DNA from: Pseudomonadota bacterium
GTDB lineage: Bacteria; Pseudomonadota; Alphaproteobacteria; Caulobacterales; Caulobacteraceae
Assembly (NCBI GenBank): GCA_023434265.1
Contig: JAEYTA010000088.1
Location: forward strand, 1-14,475
Length of the DNA: 14,475 nucleotides
Direction of reading: 5' to 3'
The notes under the pieces were generated by a model. That model did not search any database. It was not told the origin of the DNA and saw only the letters and a program-made list of their open reading frames with translations. A program made the translations under genes and the position numbers. Below, piece after piece: positions 1 through 5,957 of the stretch (the stretch's first letter is position 1; every line of letters begins with the position of its first letter).

Positions 1-42
1 CGCCTGATCGACGTTGTTGTCGCGGACGAAAATCTGAACCAG
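1..42 (-). CDS. rpsU: 30S ribosomal protein bS21, N-terminal fragment (CTG start)
   Basis: Only the first 14 codons lie in the window; the gene continues beyond the left edge. Read on the minus strand they give (M/L)VQIFVRDNNVDQA, the conserved N-terminus of bacterial ribosomal protein bS21, a small-subunit protein. The codon before the conserved Val is CTG (42-40). No in-frame ATG, GTG or TTG lies in the short stretch upstream that I read, and a purine-rich AAAGGAGAG (57-49) sits 6 bases before the CTG, so I take CTG as the start. The gene is divergent from the COQ9 gene across 188 bases. Identity is secure from the motif; the start codon is inferred from family length and the ribosome binding site. 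Confidence 0.87.
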   Translation of the reverse strand, partial: MVQIFVRDNNVDQA

Positions 43-48
43 GTGAAA

Positions 49-57
49 CTCTCCTTT
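49..57 (-). promoter_or_regulatory. Ribosome binding site fixing the CTG start of rpsU
   Basis: On the minus strand AAAGGAGAG lies 6 bases before the CTG at 42-40. It is a strong Shine-Dalgarno match at normal spacing and the main reason for placing the rpsU start at CTG. Confidence 0.6.
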
Positions 58-141
58 GGCCGCCCGCCGCGTCCTGTGAGGGAGACGGGCAGACAAATAA
101 AATTCGTGCTCTCGAACCGGGGGCTCGCGAGTGAAGGCGGG

Positions 142-170
142 CTGATACACGAGCCGTCCCGCACTGTCCA
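142..170 (-). promoter_or_regulatory. Candidate housekeeping promoter of rpsU
   Basis: On the minus strand TGGACA (170-165) and TATCAG (147-142) are separated by 17 bases. They match the sigma-70 -35 and -10 elements at 5 of 6 and 4 of 6 positions. Transcription would begin near 135 and give a leader of about 90 bases before rpsU. This rests on motif reading alone and is weak. Confidence 0.3.
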
Positions 171-230
171 GATCGTCGCGGCAAGATGTGAAGGCTCGAA
201 ACGCCCGCCTGACGGGCTTATGCTGACCGG

Positions 231-908
231 ATGACCGAGGCGCCACACCTGTCGAACGCGGAGCCCGAGGGCGACTGGGCGGACGCCATGGAGCAGGCGG
301 TTCTGGACGCCGCCGTCCGCCACGCGCCGCGCACGGGCTGGAACGGCCGCATGGTCCGCGCCGCCTGCGAGGAGCTGGGCCTGTCGGTCGGCGACGAGGA
401 GCTGCTGTTCCCCAACGGCGCCCGCGACCTCGCCGCCCTGCTGTCGCGCCGTCACGACGACCGCGGCATGGCGGCCTTGGCCGATGTCGATCCCGCGACC
501 CTGAAGATCCGCGAGCGAATCGCCCGCGCCGTCTCCGCCCGCATGGAGGCCGGGGCCAAGGACCTCGAGGCCACCCGCCGCTGCGCCGCCTTCCTGGCGC
601 TGCCGACCAACGCCGACCTCGGCCTGCAGCTGGCGTGGGAGACCGCCGACGTCCTTTGGCGCTGGGCGGGGGACACGGCGACCGACTGGAACCACTATTC
701 CAAGCGCGCCATCCTCTCGGGCATCCTCATCCCGGCCCTGACCATGCGCTGGTTCGACGGCCGGGAGGCGGCCGAGGCCTTCGTCGCCCGGCGGATCGAG
801 AACGTCATGGCCTTCGAGAAGTGGAAGGCGGGCAAGGACTTCGACGCCCCGCTGAGGAAGATGACCGACGTGCTGGCGCGGATGAGGTACGGGGCGCGAG
901 CGGAATAA
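231..908 (+). CDS. COQ9 family ubiquinone biosynthesis protein
   Basis: This 225-residue protein matches the bacterial COQ9 family. The clearest stretch is the C-terminal half, with LKIRERIARAVSARMEA, then GDTATDWNHYSKRAILSGI and RRIENVMAFEKWKAG, all hallmarks of COQ9. In the family, COQ9 is a lipid-binding, TetR-like helical protein that presents ubiquinone intermediates to COQ7-type hydroxylases. In the cell it would be cytoplasmic and membrane-associated. The N-terminal part (about residues 17-100) is the helical TetR-like region. The ATG at 231 has no strong Shine-Dalgarno sequence. The gene is divergent from rpsU and convergent with purK. Another ubiquinone-pathway gene, ubiX, lies 3.2 kb away on the other strand. 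Family assignment is firm; the exact hydroxylase partner is unknown. Confidence 0.9.
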   Translation: MTEAPHLSNAEPEGDWADAMEQAVLDAAVRHAPRTGWNGRMVRAACEELGLSVGDEELLFPNGARDLAALLSRRHDDRGMAALADVDPATLKIRERIARAVSARMEAGAKDLEATRRCAAFLALPTNADLGLQLAWETADVLWRWAGDTATDWNHYSKRAILSGILIPALTMRWFDGREAAEAFVARRIENVMAFEKWKAGKDFDAPLRKMTDVLARMRYGARAE

Positions 909-1117
909 TCGGCGTCTGCGGGGCCCACGACCGATTCCGACGCACCGGCCCGTCACACTCCCGGCCGGGTCTTTGACAATCGAATCGCCGCCGCCCGAAA
1001 GGCGCTGCAGCCCGACAACCCGCTGGAATCGCTCGACCGTTTCCGAAAGTGCACGATGTGCACCCGAATTTTTCGAGGTGTCGTTCGATCCCGACGGGAA
1101 ACCGCTCGTCGGCTTCT
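909..1117. other. Convergent intergenic region between the COQ9 gene and purK
   Basis: This 209-base gap lies between two converging genes. It holds three GANTC sites (933-937, 982-986, 1026-1030), the target of the CcrM methylase in Caulobacterales, and a palindromic pair GTGCAC-GAT-GTGCAC at 1049-1063 followed by a short T run (1069-1073). There is no gene with a start codon and ribosome binding site that I can defend. GC-rich third positions in two successive frames hint at a decayed reading frame, which remains speculative. Confidence 0.4.
1049..1073 (+). terminator. Weak candidate terminator downstream of the COQ9 gene
   Basis: GTGCAC, spacer GAT and GTGCAC form a 6-base-pair stem. A run of five T (1069-1073) follows after CCGAA on the plus strand. 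The stem is short and the T run is offset from it, so terminator function is uncertain. On the opposite strand the same stem is followed by TTTC. Confidence 0.25.
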
Positions 1118-2197
1118 CTAAAGCGGCCGCACCCGGTTCGCATGGCCCATCTTGCGGCCCGGCCGGGCCTCGGCCTTGCCGTACAGATGCAGCCGCGTGT
1201 CGGCCTCGCCGGCCAGCTCACGCCACCGCTCGATTTCGTCGCCGAGCAGGTTGGTCATCTCCACCCGGGCATGCGCCGCGGTCGGCCCCAGCGGCCAGCC
1301 GGCGATGGCTCGGATGTGCTGTTCGAACTGGTCGCAGGCGCAGCCGTCCTGGGTCCAGTGGCCGGTGTTGTGCACCCGCGGCGCGATCTCGTTGACCAGC
1401 AGCCGACCCTCGCCGAGGTCGAACAGCTCGACGCCGAGCACGCCGACGTAATCGAGGCCGTTGAGGATCGCCTCGGCGATTTCGTGGGCGCGGGCTTCCG
1501 TGGCGGCGTCGACCGCGGCCGGGGCGGTGGTGGTGCGCAACACGCCGCCCTCGTGCACGTTCTCGCCCAGCGGATAGACCGCGACCGATCCGTCGCGCCC
1601 GCGCGCGGCGATCACCGACAGTTCGCGGGTGAAGTCGGCCTTCGCTTCGAGGATGGCCGGCTTGCCGCCGACGGCGCTCCACGCGTCGGCCGCCTCGCTC
1701 GCGGCGCGGACCCAGATCTGGCCCTTGCCGTCATAGCCCTCGCGGCGCGTCTTCAGCAGGGCCGGCGTTCCCAGTCGCTCCAGCCCGGCGACGAAGTCGT
1801 CGAGGGTGTCGACGGGAACGAAGTCGACGGTGGTCGCGCCGACCCTGTTGAGAAAGGTCTTCTCCTCGACCCGGTCCTGGGCCGCGGCCAGCGCCTTCGG
1901 CCCGGGCGCGACGGCGGCGCCGGCCTCGGCCAGCCGCTCGACCGAGGTGGCCGGCACATTCTCGAACTCGAAGGTCACCGCCTGCGCCACCCGCCCCAGA
2001 ACGGTCAGCGCCGTCGGGTCGTCATAGGCGCCCACCAGCTGCCCCTGCGACACGCGCGCCGCCGGGCAGTTCTCCTCGGGGTCGAGGATGACGACGTTGA
2101 AGCCCAGCCGCGCCGCCGCCTGGCTGAGCATCCGGCCCAGTTGGCCGCCGCCGAGGATGCCGATGGTGGAACCGGGGGGCAGGGGGGCGGCGCTCAC
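1118..2197 (-). CDS. purK: N5-carboxyaminoimidazole ribonucleotide synthase PurK
   Basis: This 359-residue ATP-grasp enzyme carries out the ATP- and bicarbonate-dependent carboxylation of AIR to N5-CAIR in de novo purine synthesis. The N-terminus has the PurK fingerprint IGILGGGQLGRMLSQAA (about residues 12-28). The ATP-grasp core follows, with TFEFENVP, LLKTRREGYDGKGQ and ELSVIAARGRDG. The metal and substrate motif VNEIAPRVHNTGHWT lies near residue 265. Length is normal for the family. The start is GTG (2197-2195), directly after the TGA of purE with no gap (TGAGTG), so purE and purK form one transcript with likely coupled translation. PurE uses the product of this enzyme. Confidence 0.96.
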   Translation of the reverse strand: MSAAPLPPGSTIGILGGGQLGRMLSQAAARLGFNVVILDPEENCPAARVSQGQLVGAYDDPTALTVLGRVAQAVTFEFENVPATSVERLAEAGAAVAPGPKALAAAQDRVEEKTFLNRVGATTVDFVPVDTLDDFVAGLERLGTPALLKTRREGYDGKGQIWVRAASEAADAWSAVGGKPAILEAKADFTRELSVIAARGRDGSVAVYPLGENVHEGGVLRTTTAPAAVDAATEARAHEIAEAILNGLDYVGVLGVELFDLGEGRLLVNEIAPRVHNTGHWTQDGCACDQFEQHIRAIAGWPLGPTAAHARVEMTNLLGDEIERWRELAGEADTRLHLYGKAEARPGRKMGHANRVRPL

Positions 2198-2689
2198 TCA
2201 GTCCTCGACCGTCTCGTGCACCGCCTCGGTCTGGGCCGCCCGGAAGGCCGCCAGCCGACCAGCCAGGGCGTCGTCGGACAGGGCCAGGATCTGCGCCGCG
2301 AGGATGCCGGCGTTCTTCGCCCCCGGCTCGCCGATGGCGAGGGTCCCGACGGGCACGCCGCCGGGCATCTGGGCGATCGACAGCAGGCTGTCCATGCCCT
2401 TGAGCGCCTTCGATTCGACCGGCACGCCCAGCACCGGCAGCTCAGTCATCGAGGCGGCCATGCCCGGCAGGTGGGCCGCGCCGCCGGCCCCGGCCACGAT
2501 GACCTTGTATCCCGCGGCCCGCGCGCCCGTGGCGAAGTCGAACAGCCGCTGCGGGGTGCGGTGGGCGCTGACGACCTTGGCCTCCCAGCCGACGCCCAGC
2601 CGGTCCAGCGCGTCGGCGGCGTGCTTCATCGTCGGCCAGTCCGAGCGGCTGCCCATGATGATCGCCACCGGCGGGGTCTCGGTCGTCAT
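2198..2689 (-). CDS. purE: N5-carboxyaminoimidazole ribonucleotide mutase PurE
   Basis: This 163-residue class I PurE converts N5-CAIR to CAIR, the step after PurK. Visible family motifs are IIMGSRSDW near residue 10, VVSAHRTP near residue 40, and AGAGGAAHLPGMAASMT with PVLGVPVES in the middle. A longer frame opens at 2746, but the ATG at 2689 is chosen because family members begin just before the GSRSDW motif and a GGAG lies 9 bases upstream. The gene is first in a purE-purK operon and faces the GGDEF gene across a 78-base divergent region. The His of SAHRT is the expected catalytic residue of the family. Confidence 0.96.
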   Translation of the reverse strand: MTTETPPVAIIMGSRSDWPTMKHAADALDRLGVGWEAKVVSAHRTPQRLFDFATGARAAGYKVIVAGAGGAAHLPGMAASMTELPVLGVPVESKALKGMDSLLSIAQMPGGVPVGTLAIGEPGAKNAGILAAQILALSDDALAGRLAAFRAAQTEAVHETVED

Positions 2690-2733
2690 GCGTCCGGGCT
2701 CCTTCGCGGAAAGCGGCGCGATACAGGACTCGC

Positions 2734-2747
2734 GTTGCGCCCGCAAC
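2734..2747. promoter_or_regulatory. Inverted repeat in the purE/GGDEF divergent promoter region
   Basis: GTTGCG-CC-CGCAAC is a perfect 6-base inverted repeat with a 2-base spacer, in the short region serving both purE and the GGDEF gene. A GANTC site (2727-2731) lies beside it. It could be an operator, but short GC-rich palindromes are common by chance at this base composition. Confidence 0.25.
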
Positions 2748-2767
2748 CGAGGGCGTTAGGCTCGCGC

Positions 2768-3376
2768 ATGGCCGGGCGTGCTGAGTCGCCGGCCGGGGAG
2801 CGCCTTCCGACCGTGAACCACGCGGCCGCCATCGACCCGTTCGCCGAGATCGAGCGCCTGCGCGCCGAGATCGAGGCCCTGCGCCACCGCGCCGAGACGG
2901 CCGAGGCGGCGGCGGATCACGACGTGCTGACGCCGGCCCTGAACCGGCGCGGTTTCGTGGCGGCGATGAAGAGCGCCATGGCCTACTGCCAGCGCCACGG
3001 GGTGCCGGCCGCGCTGCTCTACCTCGATCTCGACGGCTTCAAGGGCGTCAACGACCGCCTCGGCCACGCCGCCGGCGACGCCGCCCTGGTGCACGTGGCC
3101 GAGTTGCTGCTGGCCAACCTGCGCGAGTCCGACGCCGTCGGTCGCCTCGGCGGCGACGAGTTCGGCCTGCTGATGCTCAACGCCGGCCTCGAGGAAGGCC
3201 GCGACAAGGCGCGCAAGCTGGCCGCGGCGCTGGAGGCGGAGCCCTTCCTCTGGGACGGGGAGGCGGCCGGCCTGGGCGGCTCTTTCGGCGTCCGCGCCTT
3301 CGCCGGGCACACCGATCCGGAAGTCTGGCTCGCCGAGGCCGACGCCGCCATGTGGGTGCGCAAGAAGGGCCGTTGA
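2768..3376 (+). CDS. Short GGDEF-domain protein, probable diguanylate cyclase
   Basis: This 202-residue protein would make cyclic di-GMP from two GTP. Residues 24-50 form a short charged helix rich in Glu, Arg and Ala, probably a coiled coil for dimerisation. A complete GGDEF domain follows. It has the metal-binding Asp in YLDLDGFK (Asp87), the substrate loop VNDRLGHAAGD, and the active-site GGDEF at residues 128-132. An RESD motif (119-122) lies five residues before GGDEF and matches the RxxD inhibitory site that binds product. No sensor domain, signal peptide or membrane segment is visible, so input must come through the coiled coil or through expression. The start is ATG 2768; the same frame stays open far upstream, antisense to purE and purK, but that part is a shadow. 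The gene is divergent from purE. Enzyme activity is inferred from intact motifs. Confidence 0.88.
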   Translation: MAGRAESPAGERLPTVNHAAAIDPFAEIERLRAEIEALRHRAETAEAAADHDVLTPALNRRGFVAAMKSAMAYCQRHGVPAALLYLDLDGFKGVNDRLGHAAGDAALVHVAELLLANLRESDAVGRLGGDEFGLLMLNAGLEEGRDKARKLAAALEAEPFLWDGEAAGLGGSFGVRAFAGHTDPEVWLAEADAAMWVRKKGR

Positions 3377-3385
3377 TCAACGCCC

Positions 3386-3610
3386 TCAGGCGATGATGTC
3401 GGGCAGGACGATCGCCTCGATCTTCACGATCTCGTCGCGCAGCGACAGCTTCTTGCGCTTCAGCCGGGCGATCATCAGCTGGTCGGGGATCGGCATCTGG
3501 CCCAGGGCCTCGATCGAGGCGTCGAGGTCGGCATGCTCCTGCTGAAGCTCCTTCAGCCGGGCGTGCAGCGCCTTCTCTTCCTCGCTGAGAAACGGATCGT
3601 CGTCGTTCAT
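3386..3610 (-). CDS. DUF465 (YdcH-like) small protein
   Basis: This 74-residue charged helical protein fits the DUF465 family, with an EHADLDASI segment followed by a dozen variable residues and then RLKRKKLSLRDEI. Family function is not established. The two helices separated by a turn are predicted to form a helical hairpin or coiled coil. The protein is cytoplasmic, with no Cys or membrane segment. It lies 39 bases downstream of the TIGR02444-type gene on the same strand but has its own candidate -10 element, so it may be transcribed separately. A paralogue lies at 4842-5015 on the other side of ubiX. It converges with the GGDEF gene, 9 bases apart. Confidence 0.85.
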   Translation of the reverse strand: MNDDDPFLSEEEKALHARLKELQQEHADLDASIEALGQMPIPDQLMIARLKRKKLSLRDEIVKIEAIVLPDIIA

Positions 3611-3631
3611 GTCGGGCCCCGGAGCGCGCCG

Positions 3632-3639
3632 CTTATAGC
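3632..3639 (-). promoter_or_regulatory. Candidate -10 element for the DUF465 gene
   Basis: On the minus strand GCTATAAG matches 7 of 8 positions of the Caulobacter housekeeping -10 consensus GCTANAWC, about 20 bases before the ATG at 3610. No convincing -35 is visible. If real, the leader is very short. Confidence 0.35.
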
Positions 3640-3649
3640 CTGCCGCCGC

Positions 3650-4114
3650 TCAGGCCGGAAGGCGCTCCGCCAGCAAGGTCAACGCCGTCCGCGGCGTGAC
3701 CCCCGACCACTGGCGTGAGACCGCGATCAGCGCCGGCAAGACCGCACCCGTCGGCCCGGACGGCGGCGGCGCGTGTCTTTCCAGCGCCGTCAGCAGCCGT
3801 CGCTCTGCGTCAAGCTCGACCGCCGTGACCTGACCGCGCACCGCTTCCCGGTCGTCGTCGTCGAGGTCCGGAATCCGGGTCTTGAGCGCGCGCCGCACGC
3901 CGCGCAGCGGCGCGACCACCGTCTCCTGCCAGACCCGCGCCGTGTCGCAGGCGGCCTCGATGTCGTCGTCCGACGGCGCCCGGCCGGTCGAAGCGGCCCA
4001 GGCCGCCCAGAGCAGCAGGGGGATGTTCTGGCCCTGGGCGTCCTGCAGATCGAGGCAGGCGACCTCGACGCCGGGCGTCGCCCACGCCCGCGTCGACCAC
4101 TCCCAGAGGGTCAC
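3650..4114 (-). CDS. TIGR02444 (DUF2390) family protein of unknown function
   Basis: This 154-residue protein begins LWEWSTRAWATPGVEVACLDLQDAQGQNIPLLLWAAW, which fits the TIGR02444 family pattern: an N-terminal Trp, then PGV, ACL, LQD and a run of Leu and Trp. The remainder is helical with many charged residues and no recognised catalytic motif. The start is GTG (4114-4112), overlapping the TGA of ubiX by four bases (GTGA), so it is probably translated by coupling from the ubiX message. Function is unknown. The link to ubiX suggests a role around ubiquinone or flavin metabolism only by position. Length is normal for the family. Confidence 0.8.
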   Translation of the reverse strand: MTLWEWSTRAWATPGVEVACLDLQDAQGQNIPLLLWAAWAASTGRAPSDDDIEAACDTARVWQETVVAPLRGVRRALKTRIPDLDDDDREAVRGQVTAVELDAERRLLTALERHAPPPSGPTGAVLPALIAVSRQWSGVTPRTALTLLAERLPA

Positions 4115-4785
4115 GCCTCCGCCGGACCGCGCAGCCCCTCCCAGCGCTTCACCGCGGTCCAGTCGAGGCCGAACACGTCGAGGGCGCGACCCACCGACTG
4201 GTCGACCATCTCGGCCACCGAGGCCGGTTTGGCATAGAAGGCCGGCAGCGGCGGGGCGATGACGGCGCCCATCTCGGCCAGGGCGGTCATCGTCCGCAGG
4301 TGGCCGAGATGCAGCGGCGTCTCGCGCACCATCAGCACGAGCGGCCGCCGCTCCTTCAGGGCCACGTCGGCGGCCCGGGTCAGCAGGGTCGAGGTCACCC
4401 CGGTGGCGATCTCGCCCATGGTGCGGACCGAACAGGGCGCGATCAGCATGCCCATGGTGCGGAACGAGCCGGAGGCGATGGAGGCGCCGACGTCGTTCAG
4501 CCGGTGCGTCACGTCGGCGCGGCCGGTCAGGTCGTCGGAGGTGAGACCGGTCTCCTGCGACAGGGTCAGCAGGGCGGCGCGGCTGACCACGAGGTGGCTC
4601 TCGACGCCGAGCTCGCGCAGGGCGTCCAGCGTGCGCACGCCGTAGACGGCCCCGGACGCGCCCGAAATCCCCACCACCAGCCGTCGCGGCGCGTCCGGTA
4701 CGGCTCCGTTCACATCTTCGGCCAATTGGGGCTCCAGGCTGTCCGGGTCCGGCAGGCCGCCAGCCTCACCGGAAAGTGATTCCAC
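4111..4785 (-). CDS. ubiX: Flavin prenyltransferase UbiX
   Basis: UbiX attaches a dimethylallyl group to reduced FMN to make prenylated FMN, the cofactor of UbiD decarboxylases in ubiquinone synthesis. Family motifs are clear: LVVGISGASGAVYG (flavin-binding loop), ASGSFRTMGMLIAPCSVRTMGEIATG, LLTRAADVALKERRPLVLMVRETPLHLGHL and PPLPAFYAKP. The core begins near residue 35, so this longest version carries an N-terminal extension absent from E. coli UbiX. Both possible starts are GTG: 4785, or 4713, which would give a 200-residue protein closer to the family norm. Neither has a strong ribosome binding site, so the 5' end is uncertain. It is the first gene of a unit with the overlapping TIGR02444-type gene. 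Confidence 0.93.
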   Translation of the reverse strand: MESLSGEAGGLPDPDSLEPQLAEDVNGAVPDAPRRLVVGISGASGAVYGVRTLDALRELGVESHLVVSRAALLTLSQETGLTSDDLTGRADVTHRLNDVGASIASGSFRTMGMLIAPCSVRTMGEIATGVTSTLLTRAADVALKERRPLVLMVRETPLHLGHLRTMTALAEMGAVIAPPLPAFYAKPASVAEMVDQSVGRALDVFGLDWTAVKRWEGLRGPAEA

Positions 4786-4841
4786 AGGCGGTCAGGCCGG
4801 GCGCTCACTCTAGTGGTCCCTTAGACATGGAGGCGCAAGCC

Positions 4842-5015
4842 ATGACCATAGAAGCTCGTATCCGCGAACTGGGAAATCGTCACCGTATGCTGGACCGCAC
4901 CATCCAGCAGGAAATGACCCACCCCTCCGCGGATCCGCTTCGTGTGAGGGAACTCAAGCAGCAGAAGCTGCGGCTCAAGGAGCAGATCACCAGTCTGGAG
5001 GCGCGGACGCACTAG
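4842..5015 (+). CDS. DUF465 (YdcH-like) small protein, second copy
   Basis: This 57-residue protein has the DUF465 layout: HRMLDRTIQQEM, a short polar loop, then VRELKQQKLRLKEQI. The ATG at 4842 is chosen because GGAGG lies 8 bases upstream (4829-4833); a longer frame from 4776 lacks such support. It is divergent from ubiX and ends in front of a strong hairpin shared with trcR. It is shorter than the copy at 3386-3610, mainly at the N-terminus, and keeps more of the typical family residues. Function of the family is not known. It is charged and cytoplasmic, likely a helical hairpin. Confidence 0.87.
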   Translation: MTIEARIRELGNRHRMLDRTIQQEMTHPSADPLRVRELKQQKLRLKEQITSLEARTH

Positions 5016-5031
5016 CCGGCCTCCCGAAGAC

Positions 5032-5065
5032 GAAAACGGCCCCGGAGAGCGATCTCCGGGGCCGT
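5032..5065 (-). terminator. Strong intrinsic terminator of trcR
   Basis: A 13-base-pair perfect stem (5036-5048 with 5053-5065) and a GCGA loop lie between two converging genes. On the minus strand it is followed by TTTTCGTCTTC, so it should end trcR transcripts, which stop at 5072. On the plus strand no T run follows, so it is at best a weak terminator for the DUF465 gene. Confidence 0.82.
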
Positions 5066-5071
5066 GGTGTG

Positions 5072-5746
5072 TCAGTCCTTGGCGCCGAACACCGACTCCG
5101 CGGTCGGTTCGGCCCCGCGCCGGACCCGCTCCTCGGGGACGAACTCCGGCTCGACGGGCTCCTCCGGAACCGCGTCCGCGGGCTGCAGGGTGGCGCCGCC
5201 CTTCCTGGCGTCGTCCCGCGCCTTCTTCTCGGCCGCCTTCTTGACGATCTCGTCAAGCTGCAGCTGGCCCACGAGGCCGAGCGTCACCGGATCGACCGGC
5301 TTGATGTTGGGGCTGTTCCAGTGGGTGCGGTTGCGCACGCTCTCGATGGTCGCCTTGGTGGTGCCGAGCAGCTTGGAGATCTGGGCGTCGGTCACCTCGG
5401 GGTGGTTGCGGACGAACCAGGCGATGGCATCCGGACGGTCCTGGCGCCGCGACACCGGCGTGTATTTCGGGGCCGGCTTGGCCGACTTCAGCAGTTCGGC
5501 GTGACGGCTGACCACAGCCTGCATCCGGTAGTTCGAGTCGGCCTGCGCCTTGTCCAGCTCCTCGCGGGTCAGCTGGCCGCCGGTGATCGGGTCGACGCCG
5601 CGGATGTCGCGGGCCACGTCGCCGTCAGCGATGCCGCGCACCTCGAGCGGGTGCAGGCCGCAGAAGGCGGCGATCTGCTCGAAGGTGAGGGAGGTGTTGT
5701 CGACCAGCCAGACCGCGGTGGCCTTGGGCATCAGAATGTCGGTCAT
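5072..5746 (-). CDS. trcR: DUF1013 family cell-cycle transcriptional regulator (TrcR-like)
   Basis: This 224-residue protein matches the DUF1013 family, which is annotated in alphaproteobacteria as the cell-cycle transcriptional regulator TrcR. The N-terminal helices (about residues 10-45, AVWLVDNTSLTFEQIAAFCGLHPLEVRGIADGD) look like a sigma-factor or helix-turn-helix type fold. A second helix-turn-helix-like segment (about 105-145) contains VTDAQISKLLGTTKATIESVRNRTHWN. The tail after 168 is charged and probably disordered. The ATG at 5746 begins with the family-typical MTDILMPKATAVWL. The gene is monocistronic, with a strong terminator downstream and a candidate promoter carrying a GANTC site upstream. 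Family assignment is strong; the regulatory role comes from the family name, not from this sequence. Confidence 0.87.
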   Translation of the reverse strand: MTDILMPKATAVWLVDNTSLTFEQIAAFCGLHPLEVRGIADGDVARDIRGVDPITGGQLTREELDKAQADSNYRMQAVVSRHAELLKSAKPAPKYTPVSRRQDRPDAIAWFVRNHPEVTDAQISKLLGTTKATIESVRNRTHWNSPNIKPVDPVTLGLVGQLQLDEIVKKAAEKKARDDARKGGATLQPADAVPEEPVEPEFVPEERVRRGAEPTAESVFGAKD

Positions 5747-5797
5747 GGGCGTCTTCGCTTCTTGTTCGTCCCGCGCGGGCGGGTTCCGGATACGACG

Positions 5798-5821
5798 GCG
5801 CCCGACCTTTCGGCCGGGCGC
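5798..5821 (-). promoter_or_regulatory. Hairpin in the trcR leader
   Basis: GCGCCCG (5798-5804) pairs with CGGGCGC (5815-5821), extended by CC/GG after one mismatch. If the upstream -10 element is real, this hairpin sits at the very 5' end of the trcR mRNA, where it could affect stability. No T run follows, so it is not an obvious terminator. Confidence 0.35.
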
Positions 5822-5831
5822 TGGAGCATCC

Positions 5832-5866
5832 GATATAGGCTCATTCCGTCGAAAAAGAAACGATTC
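5832..5866 (-). promoter_or_regulatory. Candidate trcR promoter with a GANTC methylation site
   Basis: On the minus strand CCTATATC (5839-5832) matches 7 of 8 positions of the GCTANAWC -10 consensus. A GAATC site (5866-5862) lies about 22 bases upstream, near the -35 position, where no good -35 hexamer is visible. GANTC sites near housekeeping promoters are the target of CcrM and GcrA in Caulobacterales. Transcription would start near 5824. Confidence 0.4.
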
Positions 5867-5957
5867 CCGACGTCGTCATACAGCCAAGGTTCATGCAGTA
5901 AGCGGGACAGTGCCCCATCGACGCCTCGCCGCGTCCCGTCAGACCAAGGAGGGTTCC

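Noticed and set aside
1049..2767. Long plus-strand open frame continuous with the GGDEF gene, which would give a 775-residue protein
   Set aside because: It is antisense to purK and purE, both of which have full family motifs. Its composition is Arg-, Gly- and His-rich shadow sequence. The GGDEF protein starts at 2768.
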